Positions 1 through 5,309 of a stretch of 6,359 bases of DNA are shown piece after piece. Origin of the DNA: Treponema sp. (lineage in GTDB: Bacteria > Spirochaetota > Spirochaetia > Treponematales > Breznakiellaceae). The stretch is from NCBI GenBank assembly GCA_031268125.1, contig JAIRXT010000088.1:1-6359 (forward strand), written 5' to 3'. Below the pieces are notes generated by a model. It had not been told where the DNA came from. It was given only the letters and a program-made list of their open reading frames with translations, and ran no database searches. The translations under genes and the position numbers were made by a program. Numbering within the stretch: position 1 is the first letter of the stretch; the number at the start of each line of letters is the position of its first letter.

Positions 1-914
1 ATCCGCTCGGAGCGGTCGCCGCTGCCCACCTGGCTTTTCCGGGCTTCCGCCCGCTCGTTGGCGGCTTTGGCCTCCTCCATTTCGTAGATCCGGGCCCGGA
101 GTATCCGCATGGCCTTGGCCTTGTTCTTGATTTGACTTTTTTCGTCCTGGCAGTGGACGGTGATGCCGCTGGGGAGGTGAATGATGCGGACGGCGGAATC
201 GGTGGTGTTGACGCACTGGCCGCCGGGGCCGCCGGCCCGCATGACATCGATGCGCAGGTCTTCCTGCCGGATGACCACCTCCGTTTCATCGGCCTCCGGC
301 AGGACCGCCACGGTAACCGCGGAGGTGTGGATGCGGCCGGATGCTTCGGTGGCGGGGACCCGCTGGACCCGGTGGACGCCGGATTCGTAGCGGAGGTTCT
401 CGTAGACGTTGCTGCCGCTGATAGAGAAGACGATTTCCTTAAGGCCCCCCAGTTCGGTCCCGTTGGAGTCCATGATTTCGAATTTCCAGCCCCTGGTTTC
501 CGCAAAGCGGGAGTACATGCGGAAAAGGTCCGCGGCGAACAGGGCGGCCTCGTCTCCGCCGGTGCCGGCCCGGATTTCCATGATGATGTTCTTTTCGTCC
601 AGGGGGTCCCGGGGGACCAGGAGGAATTTAAGCCGATCCTCCGCATCCTTGATGCGGGTTTCCAGGTCCTTGAGTTCTTCCTTTGCCAGTTCCCGCATCT
701 CCGGGTCTTTTTCTTCCGCCATGAGGGCCCGGGCGTCCCGAACCTGGCCGGAGAGGCCGTCGATTTCTTCCTGGGCTGCGGCAATGACGCCGAGCTGGGA
801 ATACTCCCTCATCATGTCCCGGTATTTGTTTTGGTTTTTTACCAATTCCGGGTCCTGGATAAGGGCCCCCAGTTCTTTGTAGCGTTCCAACAGAGAATGC
901 AGACGTTCGTTCAA
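1..914 (-). CDS. prfA: Peptide chain release factor 1 (RF1), 3' end cut off by window edge
   Basis: RF1 recognises UAA and UAG stop codons on the ribosome and triggers release of the finished protein. The minus-strand frame is open from position 914 to the window edge (304 codons; the family is about 355-360 residues, so about 50 C-terminal residues are missing). Visible hallmarks: GTGGDEAALF in domain 2, the stop-codon-reading tripeptide PAT at residues 187-189 (PxT marks RF1, not RF2), and the catalytic GGQ at 231-233 in the context AGGPGGQCVNTTDSAVR. The last residues seen, GSGDRSER, match the family just before the conserved RTYNFPQ stretch. The start is TTG at 914-912: a good AGGAG lies six bases upstream (925-921) and no ATG is available nearby. 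The Gln of GGQ is normally methylated by PrmC, whose gene often follows prfA and could lie beyond the left edge. The identification is secure. Confidence 0.96.
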   Translation of the reverse strand, partial: MNERLHSLLERYKELGALIQDPELVKNQNKYRDMMREYSQLGVIAAAQEEIDGLSGQVRDARALMAEEKDPEMRELAKEELKDLETRIKDAEDRLKFLLVPRDPLDEKNIIMEIRAGTGGDEAALFAADLFRMYSRFAETRGWKFEIMDSNGTELGGLKEIVFSISGSNVYENLRYESGVHRVQRVPATEASGRIHTSAVTVAVLPEADETEVVIRQEDLRIDVMRAGGPGGQCVNTTDSAVRIIHLPSGITVHCQDEKSQIKNKAKAMRILRARIYEMEEAKAANERAEARKSQVGSGDRSER

Positions 915-982
915 AGCAGGCTCCTAGTTTTAGTGTACAGCAAAGTGAACCTAACCGCTAGATAAGTTCGGGGAATAGCAGC

Positions 983-1006
983 AATTCCAAATTCAAAATT
1001 CCAAAT
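983..1006. repeat. Direct repeat of AATTCCAAAT, two copies
   Basis: The ten bases AATTCCAAAT occur at 983-992 and again at 997-1006, a period of 14, in an AT-rich patch inside otherwise GC-rich DNA about 70 bases upstream of the prfA start. The role is unknown; it could be a protein-binding site or an AT-rich promoter element for the minus strand. Confidence 0.5.
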
Positions 1007-1163
1007 CCGAAAAGAGCCGTAAAAAATCACCGGCTTTCCTGCCGGCCGGGAAAAAGGCCGGAAAACATGGCGCAAGGCGCCTTGGAATTCCCCGCCGGCA
1101 TATTGCCGAGCGTATGAAAATAGCGAAGGCGGATTCTACATGCGTTTTTCCGGCAATTTCCCG

Positions 1164-1194
1164 GCCCCGATGGAACGTTGTGGGTCAAGTTTAG
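1164..1194 (+). repeat. Dispersed 31-base repeat, copy A
   Basis: This stretch, beginning GCCCCGATGG and ending GGGTCAAGTTTAG, matches the reverse complement of 4773-4803 at 27 of 31 positions, including a 13-base perfect block at its right end (1182-1194). Similarity stops sharply after the TTTAG. Both copies are intergenic. The family is not recognised; a small dispersed intergenic repeat is the simplest reading. Confidence 0.6.
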
Positions 1195-1263
1195 TATGGC
1201 CGCCGGGAACCGGACAGGAATTGGGGCCGGTACGGATACCGGCTGTAGTAATGGGCAGCATGA

Positions 1264-1292
1264 TTGACAGGCCGGCCGGTATCGCCTATATT
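1264..1292 (+). promoter_or_regulatory. Sigma70-type promoter of the aroF-tyrA operon
   Basis: A perfect -35 hexamer TTGACA (1264-1269) is followed after exactly 17 bases by TATATT (1287-1292), one base from consensus. Transcription should begin near 1299-1300, giving a leader of about 250 bases before aroF. The spacer contains the palindrome GGCCGGCC (1270-1277). An inverted repeat GCCGGTA/TACCGGC (1226-1243) lies just upstream and could be an operator, though CCGG-rich words are common in this DNA. Confidence 0.82.
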
Positions 1293-1313
1293 TTTTTAAA
1301 AGGAATACTTAAA

Positions 1314-1418
1314 GTGTTTAGCTCCAAACGGCGTACCGGTTTAGAAAACATCTTCCTGTCAAATACGTTTTATTATTATCCATTCTCAATTTCCCTGGAG
1401 TCCGGGCCGGCGGGTTAA
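1314..1418 (+). CDS. Putative aromatic amino acid leader peptide (attenuator ORF)
   Basis: A 34-residue ORF starts with GTG at 1314, about 15 bases after the predicted transcription start. AAAGGAA (1299-1305) serves as ribosome-binding site and the stop is TAA at 1416-1418. It contains seven aromatic residues, with a control-codon cluster TFYYYPF encoded at 1365-1385 (TTT, three TAT in a row, CCA, TTC). Its stop precedes a strong intrinsic terminator (1451-1478), which in turn precedes aroF. This is the standard order for ribosome-mediated attenuation as in the trp, phe and his leaders. Inferred role: with scarce charged tRNA-Tyr or tRNA-Phe, the ribosome stalls in the cluster and transcription continues; with ample supply it reaches the stop and the terminator forms. 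The same frame is open upstream to 1140, but that part lies before the promoter and is probably not translated. The family is not known to me; the call rests on architecture. Confidence 0.68.
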   Translation: MFSSKRRTGLENIFLSNTFYYYPFSISLESGPAG

Positions 1419-1460
1419 ACCCCAAACCGTGCCCTTTAACCTGGCAAATCAGGAGGCTCC
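1397..1460 (+). promoter_or_regulatory. Candidate antiterminator structure of the aroF leader
   Basis: Two nested pairings would compete with the terminator. The outer one joins GGAG (1397-1400) to CTCC (1457-1460) and TCC (1401-1403) to GGA (1452-1454), bulging two G. The inner one joins GGTTAAA (1413-1419) to TTTAACC (1435-1441), extendable by a G-U and a C-G pair. The outer pairing uses the left arm of the terminator, so both cannot form. Its left arm starts about 18 bases after the Tyr codons, free when a ribosome stalls there and covered when a ribosome sits at the leader stop. The pairing is imperfect and was found by eye. Confidence 0.45.
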
Positions 1461-1478
1461 TTGGAGCCTCCTTTTTTT
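1451..1478 (+). terminator. Intrinsic terminator/attenuator upstream of aroF
   Basis: A perfect ten-base inverted repeat AGGAGGCTCC / GGAGCCTCCT (1451-1460 with 1463-1472) runs directly into seven T (1472-1478). The innermost bases probably form a CTTG tetraloop closed by C-G. It lies 33 bases after the leader-peptide stop and 73 bases before the aroF start, downstream of the only good promoter. It therefore cannot be the end of an ordinary upstream gene and is best read as a regulated attenuator. Confidence 0.88.
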
Positions 1479-1551
1479 ATGCCCCGGTGAATTTTGCAAG
1501 GTTCCGGGAAGCCCCGGAGCTTCACACCGGGTAAACATACGGAGGTTTATC

Positions 1552-2577
1552 ATGATTATCGCAGTAAAGCGGGGGACGGATGCGGCGGAGCTGCGGGACT
1601 TCACCGCCTTTTTGGAGAACCGGGGGGTGCGGGTACACCGTTCCGAAGGGACCTCCCAGACGGTCCTGGGGCTTGTGGGGGACACCACCGGGATTGACGA
1701 GGAGGGGCTCAAGGCCCATCACCTGGTGGAAAAGGTGATCCGGGTGCAGGAGCCCTACAAACGGGCCAACCGGCTGTTTCACCCCGAGGATACCCGGATT
1801 GACGGTACGGGGCCGGACGGCAGGGACTGGCATATTGGAGCGGGGAATCTGGGGATCATCGCCGGGCCCTGTTCGGTGGAGGGGCAGGACCAAATTCTGG
1901 AAACGGCCCTGGCGGTTCAAAAGGCCGGGGCCCGCTTCCTCCGGGGGGGCGCCTTTAAGCCCCGGACCAGTCCCTACAGCTTCCAGGGCATGGGCTGCAA
2001 GGGGCTGGATCTCCTTGTGGAGGCGAAAAAAGCCGCGGGCCTCCCCCTGGTAACCGAGCTTATGGACATCCGCCAGCTTGAGCTGTTTGACCAGGTGGAC
2101 ATTATCCAGGTAGGGGCCCGGAACATGCAGAACTTTGCCCTGCTTAAAGAACTGGGGCGCTGCCGCAAGCCGGTGCTGCTTAAACGGGGCTATGCCTGTA
2201 CCATTACGGAACTTCTTATGGCTGCGGAGTACCTTATGGCCGGGGGCAACGACCAGATCATCCTTTGCGAGCGGGGAATCCGCTCCTTTGATAACTACAC
2301 CCGGAATATTCTGGATTTAAGCGCCGTCCCGGCACTGAAACGGCAGAGCCACCTCCCGGTGATTGTGGACCCCAGCCACGCCACAGGCCTGGCCTGGATG
2401 GTCCCCGCAATGGCAAAAGCCGCCGTAGCCGCCGGGGCGGACGGCCTGATCGTGGAGGTTCACCGGGATCCGGAACGGGCCCTTTGCGACGGGGAACAGT
2501 CCATTACCCACAAAGGCTTTAGCTCCCTCATGGAAAGTTTAAAAAAATACGCCGCCATTGAGGGGAAATGCCTGTGA
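1552..2577 (+). CDS. aroF: 3-deoxy-7-phosphoheptulonate (DAHP) synthase, type I-beta with N-terminal regulatory domain
   Basis: It condenses phosphoenolpyruvate and erythrose 4-phosphate to DAHP, the first committed step of the shikimate pathway, in the cytoplasm. The 341-residue length and order match the Thermotoga-like type I-beta enzymes: a ferredoxin-like regulatory domain (about 1-70), then a TIM barrel. Motifs seen: IAGPCSVEG (103-111), RGGAFKPRTSPYSFQG (131-146), QVGARNMQN (186-194), KPVLLKRG (206-213), CERGIRSFDNYTRN (239-252), VDPSHATG (272-279). The metal ligands Cys107, His276, Glu302 and Asp313 align with those of the Thermotoga enzyme. In that enzyme the N-terminal domain mediates Tyr/Phe inhibition, so feedback control is likely here. 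The start is ATG 1552 with GGAGG (1541-1545) six bases before it; the frame is open further upstream to 1429, but that stretch overlaps the terminator and is not expected to be coding. The end overlaps tyrA by ten bases. Confidence 0.95.
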   Translation: MIIAVKRGTDAAELRDFTAFLENRGVRVHRSEGTSQTVLGLVGDTTGIDEEGLKAHHLVEKVIRVQEPYKRANRLFHPEDTRIDGTGPDGRDWHIGAGNLGIIAGPCSVEGQDQILETALAVQKAGARFLRGGAFKPRTSPYSFQGMGCKGLDLLVEAKKAAGLPLVTELMDIRQLELFDQVDIIQVGARNMQNFALLKELGRCRKPVLLKRGYACTITELLMAAEYLMAGGNDQIILCERGIRSFDNYTRNILDLSAVPALKRQSHLPVIVDPSHATGLAWMVPAMAKAAVAAGADGLIVEVHRDPERALCDGEQSITHKGFSSLMESLKKYAAIEGKCL

Positions 2578-3431
2578 ATACCCCGGAAGAAAGTACCCTG
2601 GGCATTGTGGGGCTTGGCCTTATGGGCGGGGCCCTGGCCCTGGCTCTGCGGAACAACGCCGTCCTTGGCAAGCGGGGCCGTCTCCTGGCCTGCGACATCA
2701 ACACCGAAACCCTGGAGGCCGCCCAGGGGCTTATTGACGAAGGCTTTAGCTCCCCGGAACCCATGCTGGGCCGCTGCGACCTGGTGTTCCTCTGCCTGAA
2801 CCCCTCCACCCTGCTCCGGTTTATGGAACGGCACATGGCCCGGTTCCGGCAGGGGGCCCTTATCACCGACATTGCCGGGATTAAGGGGAATATCGCGGCG
2901 GCAATGGAGCGGGACCTGCGGGAAGACCTGGACTTTATCCCCGGCCACCCTATGGCAGGTTCCGAAAAGGGGGGATTTGCCCAGGCGGGGAGCTGCGATT
3001 TCCGCGGCAAAAACTACATCCTTACCCCCCTCAAACGGAACAAGCCGGAAAATCTGGAATTCCTCAAGGCCCTGATCTACCGCCTGGGCTTTGGCAGAAT
3101 CACCTGTACCACAGCGGAGGAGCACGACCGGAAAATTGCCTTTACCAGCCAGCTTTGCCATGCCATCGCGGCGGCCCTTATCGACTGTGAGCCCGACAGG
3201 ACCATCACCCGCTTCGGCGGCGGCAGCTTTGAAGACCTCACCCGGATCGCCATGCTCAACGCCCCCATGTGGACCGAACTTTTTCTGGAAAACCGGAGGG
3301 AACTCCTGGACAGAATCGCCCAGTTTGAAGGGAGCCTGGACAAACTTAAAACCTATATCGCCGCAGGACGGCAGAAGGAACTACAGGAAACCCTGGAGAC
3401 GGTACGGGAACGGCGGGCCGCTATGGGATAG
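2568..3431 (+). CDS. tyrA: Prephenate dehydrogenase
   Basis: It oxidatively decarboxylates prephenate to 4-hydroxyphenylpyruvate, the penultimate step to tyrosine. The 287-residue protein has an N-terminal Rossmann fold with GLGLMGG (15-21) and Asp43 at the end of the second strand, which favours NAD over NADP. Family marks follow: TDIAGIK (100-106), HPMAGSEKGGF (127-137, catalytic-type His127), SQLCH (194-198), and FEDLTRIA with Arg226, then a helical C-terminal domain. It ends without an ACT domain, so allosteric control by tyrosine through such a domain is not expected. The gene overlaps aroF by ten bases, indicating translational coupling. GAGGGG (2560-2565) lies only two bases before ATG 2568; a GTG at 2574 overlaps the aroF stop as GTGA and sits eight bases from that motif, so the true start may be 2574. 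Confidence 0.94.
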   Translation: MPVNTPEESTLGIVGLGLMGGALALALRNNAVLGKRGRLLACDINTETLEAAQGLIDEGFSSPEPMLGRCDLVFLCLNPSTLLRFMERHMARFRQGALITDIAGIKGNIAAAMERDLREDLDFIPGHPMAGSEKGGFAQAGSCDFRGKNYILTPLKRNKPENLEFLKALIYRLGFGRITCTTAEEHDRKIAFTSQLCHAIAAALIDCEPDRTITRFGGGSFEDLTRIAMLNAPMWTELFLENRRELLDRIAQFEGSLDKLKTYIAAGRQKELQETLETVRERRAAMG

Positions 3432-3578
3432 GTTCCGGAATCACGGGCCCCGTTAGGGTTTTTTATGCCGGGAGCGGTTTTGCTTCGCAAAAAGTCATGA
3501 ATTTATCACTGCCGGGAAGAAAGTTCCCGATAATGAGATACTATGGGGTACCATTATCCTGGGGAAGCAAGGCGCCGA
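3432..3578 (+). other. Intergenic region after tyrA with three small hairpins
   Basis: CCC-GTTA-GGG (3449-3458) is followed by six T (3459-3464). It could be a weak terminator for tyrA, but the stem is only three pairs. TTTTGC/GCAAAA (3478-3483 with 3487-3492) and CGGGAA/TTCCCG (3513-3518 with 3524-3529) are perfect six-base hairpins without T-runs. No convincing promoter for the next gene is visible, so it may be read through from tyrA. Confidence 0.4.
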
Positions 3579-4730
3579 ATGGCACATGGCATAAGGCGGC
3601 TGTTATTTCTCACTTTTTTCTTGGGATTGATCGTATCGATCCTGTTTGCTCAGAATGCCGGGAACCCGGACACATCCCAAATTCAGGGCGGTAATGCTCC
3701 GGCGGGTTTCCCCGGGGCCCATGTTACCGTTACCCCCGGTCCCCAGGGCCTTTCCTCGGTAAACAGTTACTTTTCCCCCTGGCCTCTTGGTACCGCGTTG
3801 CAGGACAGTTTCCCCCAGGGTTTTCCGGGGCTTGAGGGGGTCCCCGGTTTCCCGGCGGAAAATCCGGCGCAGACTACGGCCCAAACCCGGCAGACAAGCT
3901 CCTCCCGGTCCGGCGGGCCGGCATCTTCCTCTCAGAATTCAACACCGGTAACGGGGGATTCTCCGGTCTACTATGACCGGGCAGGCCGCCGGGTTGTCGA
4001 TTCGGACCAGCAGGAAACCGTGTCCCGGACGCTTGAAGCCAAAAAGGAAGCCGCAGAAACCGCTCAGGAAACGCCGGCTGTTCAGGAGATTCCCGTTGTT
4101 CAGGAAGCGCCCGCCGCCGAATCCGCAGGCCGGAATGACGGCCCGGAAACGCCGGATACCCGAACCATCCGGGAAACCGTTTTTGTAGTCCCCGGCCCGG
4201 CGGTATGGCGGATCCGCGGAACCTTTACTGCCGCCAAAGGCATGCTTACCCTGGAAGATGATGACGGAGTTCTGTGGTATCTGCCGGGCCTGGACCGCTA
4301 TATTGGCTTTATCGACGGCCTTGACTTCGGACAGAAGGCCGCGCTGGAAGGTTATGCGCCGCCCCGGGGTTCCTCCCAGGAACGGTTTTTCCAGCCCATT
4401 AAACTCTTTATTGATGAGATGGAATACGATCTTGCCGTCCCTCCCGAAGGCGTGTACCTGGGCGGACAGACTTCCCGGGCCGCCGCGGCAAACCAGGATA
4501 CCGGGGACCAAACAAACCGGAACAATCAAAAAAAACAGGCCGGGGACGATACCGTCCGGCGGCAAAATCCCCCTGCCCCCCAGCCCTGGCAGCACAATCA
4601 CAAGAGTCCCTGGGCTCCCCCCGCCAGTGTCTTCGACTTCCAGATGGATTACGATTCATTCTGGCAGGCGCAGGACGATCCCGCCAAGCAGGAGCGGAGG
4701 GAACAGGACAGCCGGGAAATTTGGTATTAG
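3579..4730 (+). CDS. Exported protein of unknown function, mostly low complexity
   Basis: I do not recognise this protein. With the start at ATG 3579 it has 383 residues and a clear signal peptide: MAHGIRR, a hydrophobic stretch to about residue 23, and a likely cut after Ala24 (LFA|QN). There is no lipobox Cys, so a periplasmic or surface location is inferred. An upstream in-frame ATG at 3543 adds 12 residues before the signal and lacks a ribosome-binding site; AAGG six bases before 3579 is weak too. Residues 25-195 are rich in Pro, Gly, Gln, Ser and Glu, with a sixfold-residue repeat QExPxV at 163-180. Residues about 195-292 look like one folded beta-rich domain (RIRGTFTAAKGMLTLEDDDG, WYLPGLDRYIGFIDGLDFG, LEGYAPP, IKLFIDEMEYDL). 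The tail is charged, polar and Pro-rich, ending in aromatic/acidic residues. Possible roles include envelope-associated binding; none can be shown. Confidence 0.75.
   Translation: MAHGIRRLLFLTFFLGLIVSILFAQNAGNPDTSQIQGGNAPAGFPGAHVTVTPGPQGLSSVNSYFSPWPLGTALQDSFPQGFPGLEGVPGFPAENPAQTTAQTRQTSSSRSGGPASSSQNSTPVTGDSPVYYDRAGRRVVDSDQQETVSRTLEAKKEAAETAQETPAVQEIPVVQEAPAAESAGRNDGPETPDTRTIRETVFVVPGPAVWRIRGTFTAAKGMLTLEDDDGVLWYLPGLDRYIGFIDGLDFGQKAALEGYAPPRGSSQERFFQPIKLFIDEMEYDLAVPPEGVYLGGQTSRAAAANQDTGDQTNRNNQKKQAGDDTVRRQNPPAPQPWQHNHKSPWAPPASVFDFQMDYDSFWQAQDDPAKQERREQDSREIWY
4065..4118 (+). repeat. Three tandem 18-base units inside the exported protein gene
   Basis: Units start at 4065, 4083 and 4101, each beginning CAGGA. 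They encode QETPAV, QEIPVV and QEAPAA. The repeat keeps the frame and adds to a flexible Pro/Glu-rich linker, so copy number could vary without breaking the gene. Confidence 0.7.
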
Positions 4731-4772
4731 TACACCCTTCGCATACAATCAAGCAACCCCGCCGCAGAGCGG

Positions 4773-4803
4773 CTAAACTTGACCCGCAACACTCCACCGG
4801 GGC
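4773..4803 (-). repeat. Dispersed 31-base repeat, copy B (inverted relative to copy A)
   Basis: Its reverse complement matches 1164-1194 at 27 of 31 positions, including the perfect block CTAAACTTGACCC at its left end here. It follows the exported-protein gene by about 40 bases. A hairpin GCCGC-AGA-GCGGC (4761-4773) abuts it, which copy A lacks. Confidence 0.6.
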
Positions 4804-4824
4804 CCAGTTTCGCGAAAGCGATTT

Positions 4825-4855
4825 GGAATGATTAAAATGAGCATTGCCGGTCTAA
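4825..4855 (+). promoter_or_regulatory. Possible ECF-type promoter ahead of the sigma-factor operon
   Basis: GGAATGA (4825-4831) and GTCTAA (4850-4855) resemble the -35 GGAAC and -10 GTC-like elements of ECF sigma promoters and are separated by 18 bases. Many ECF operons are autoregulated, which makes the position sensible. The spacing is on the long side and the match is by eye, so this is tentative. A GNRA-loop hairpin TCGC-GAAA-GCGA (4810-4821) lies just upstream. Confidence 0.3.
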
Positions 4856-4856
4856 A

Positions 4857-4885
4857 TCTGGACGAATGGATGATAAAGGTATAAT
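4857..4885 (+). promoter_or_regulatory. Candidate sigma70-type promoter for the ECF operon
   Basis: A perfect TATAAT is at 4880-4885. The -35 position 17 bases upstream reads TCTGGA, a poor match, so the promoter would be weak or activator-dependent. It would give a 5' leader of about 75 bases before ATG 4968. Confidence 0.45.
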
Positions 4886-4967
4886 ATGAAATTGCTTGGG
4901 ATTTCAATTTTTGGGAAGCTGCCTTAATTTTAATGACCGCGTTTACCAGGAAAAGGAGAGTCACGGG

Positions 4968-5309
4968 ATGGTACCGGAATCTACCGCCGCTGCCCAGATA
5001 ATTGTCGCCCTCATTCCTATTGTTGGAATTGTATTAGGATCGGTGGTGATTTTCTTTTACCTCCTCTGGAACTACCGGCACAAGGCTTTGCTTGTCAAAG
5101 CCGGTCAATATGCCCCACCCCATTTTGACCTTCTTTCTTTCAGCCTGTTGGCGGGTCTGCTCCTGGGTTCTGTGGGGGTTACATTGACTATTTTTCTGGC
5201 CATTGTTCAAGGATCAACCTATGGACTCTTGGGAGGGCTTATTCCCCTTTCAATCGGTACGGGACTTTTGATCTATTATGGGATAAATCACCGCAAAACG
5301 ACCTCATGA
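4968..5309 (+). CDS. Small membrane protein with three predicted helices, in ECF sigma operon
   Basis: A 113-residue protein of unknown function. Three hydrophobic segments are predicted at about 10-34, 55-80 and 85-105. A short hydrophilic stretch with NYRHKALLVKAGQY lies between the first two, and the tail NHRKTTS is basic. The layout, with a basic RHK motif after the first helix and a Lys-Ala-Gly loop, recalls small DUF6249-like membrane proteins often found near ECF sigma genes; that link is a resemblance, not a firm assignment. The start is ATG 4968 with AAGGAGAG (4953-4960) seven bases upstream; a longer in-frame reading from TTG 4896 has no such site. The stop overlaps the sigma-factor start as ATGA (5306-5309), so the two are translationally coupled. 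A role in sensing or in anchoring the anti-sigma complex is plausible but unproven. Confidence 0.82.
   Translation: MVPESTAAAQIIVALIPIVGIVLGSVVIFFYLLWNYRHKALLVKAGQYAPPHFDLLSFSLLAGLLLGSVGVTLTIFLAIVQGSTYGLLGGLIPLSIGTGLLIYYGINHRKTTS

Larger units (their letters stand above)
928..1263. other. Non-coding interval between divergent prfA and the aroF promoter, rich in hairpins
   Basis: No convincing gene is seen here. It holds two direct copies of AATTCCAAAT (983-992 and 997-1006) and a chain of short perfect hairpins: CCGGC/GCCGG (1030-1034 with 1041-1045), CCGGCC/GGCCGG (1042-1047 with 1056-1061), GGCGC/GCGCC (1069-1073 with 1077-1081), CGGCA/TGCCG (1096-1100 with 1104-1108) and GCCGGTA/TACCGGC (1226-1232 with 1237-1243). 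Read on the minus strand, the first hairpin is followed after three bases by six T (complement of 1021-1026), so it could be a weak terminator pointing towards prfA. One copy of a 31-base dispersed repeat is at 1164-1194. The prfA promoter must lie in the left part, but no clear -35/-10 pair is seen. Confidence 0.6.

Noticed and set aside
606..625. Possible frameshift in prfA around a run of C/G
   Set aside because: Careful reading gives a continuous frame through LLVPRDPLDEKN; the apparent shift came from miscounting bases.
132..965. A 277-codon plus-strand ORF opposite prfA
   Set aside because: The minus strand here encodes unmistakable RF1 with the GGQ and PAT motifs; the plus-strand reading is a GC-rich shadow.
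1140..1418. A 92-codon plus-strand ORF starting at ATG 1140
   Set aside because: Its first part lies upstream of and across the best promoter, covers the dispersed repeat, and shows no recognisable protein. Only the last 34 codons, after the promoter, make sense, as a leader peptide.
1299..1480. T-box riboswitch for tyrosine in the aroF leader
   Set aside because: No T-box sequence resembling AGGGTGGNACCGCG and no room for the large specifier stem; the leader peptide explains the terminator better.
1429..1551. Extending aroF upstream to 1429
   Set aside because: The extra 41 codons run through the terminator hairpin and have no homology-like character; ATG 1552 has an ideal GGAGG and begins like type I-beta DAHP synthases.
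2460..3161. A 233-codon minus-strand ORF across the aroF-tyrA junction
   Set aside because: Both plus-strand genes are clearly recognised enzymes; this is a shadow frame.
3449..3464. Strong terminator after tyrA
   Set aside because: The stem is only three base pairs before the T-run, so it is recorded only as a weak possibility.
3939..4601. A 220-codon minus-strand ORF opposite the exported protein gene
   Set aside because: The plus strand gives a signal peptide and a folded-looking domain; the minus reading lacks a ribosome-binding site and any recognisable motif.
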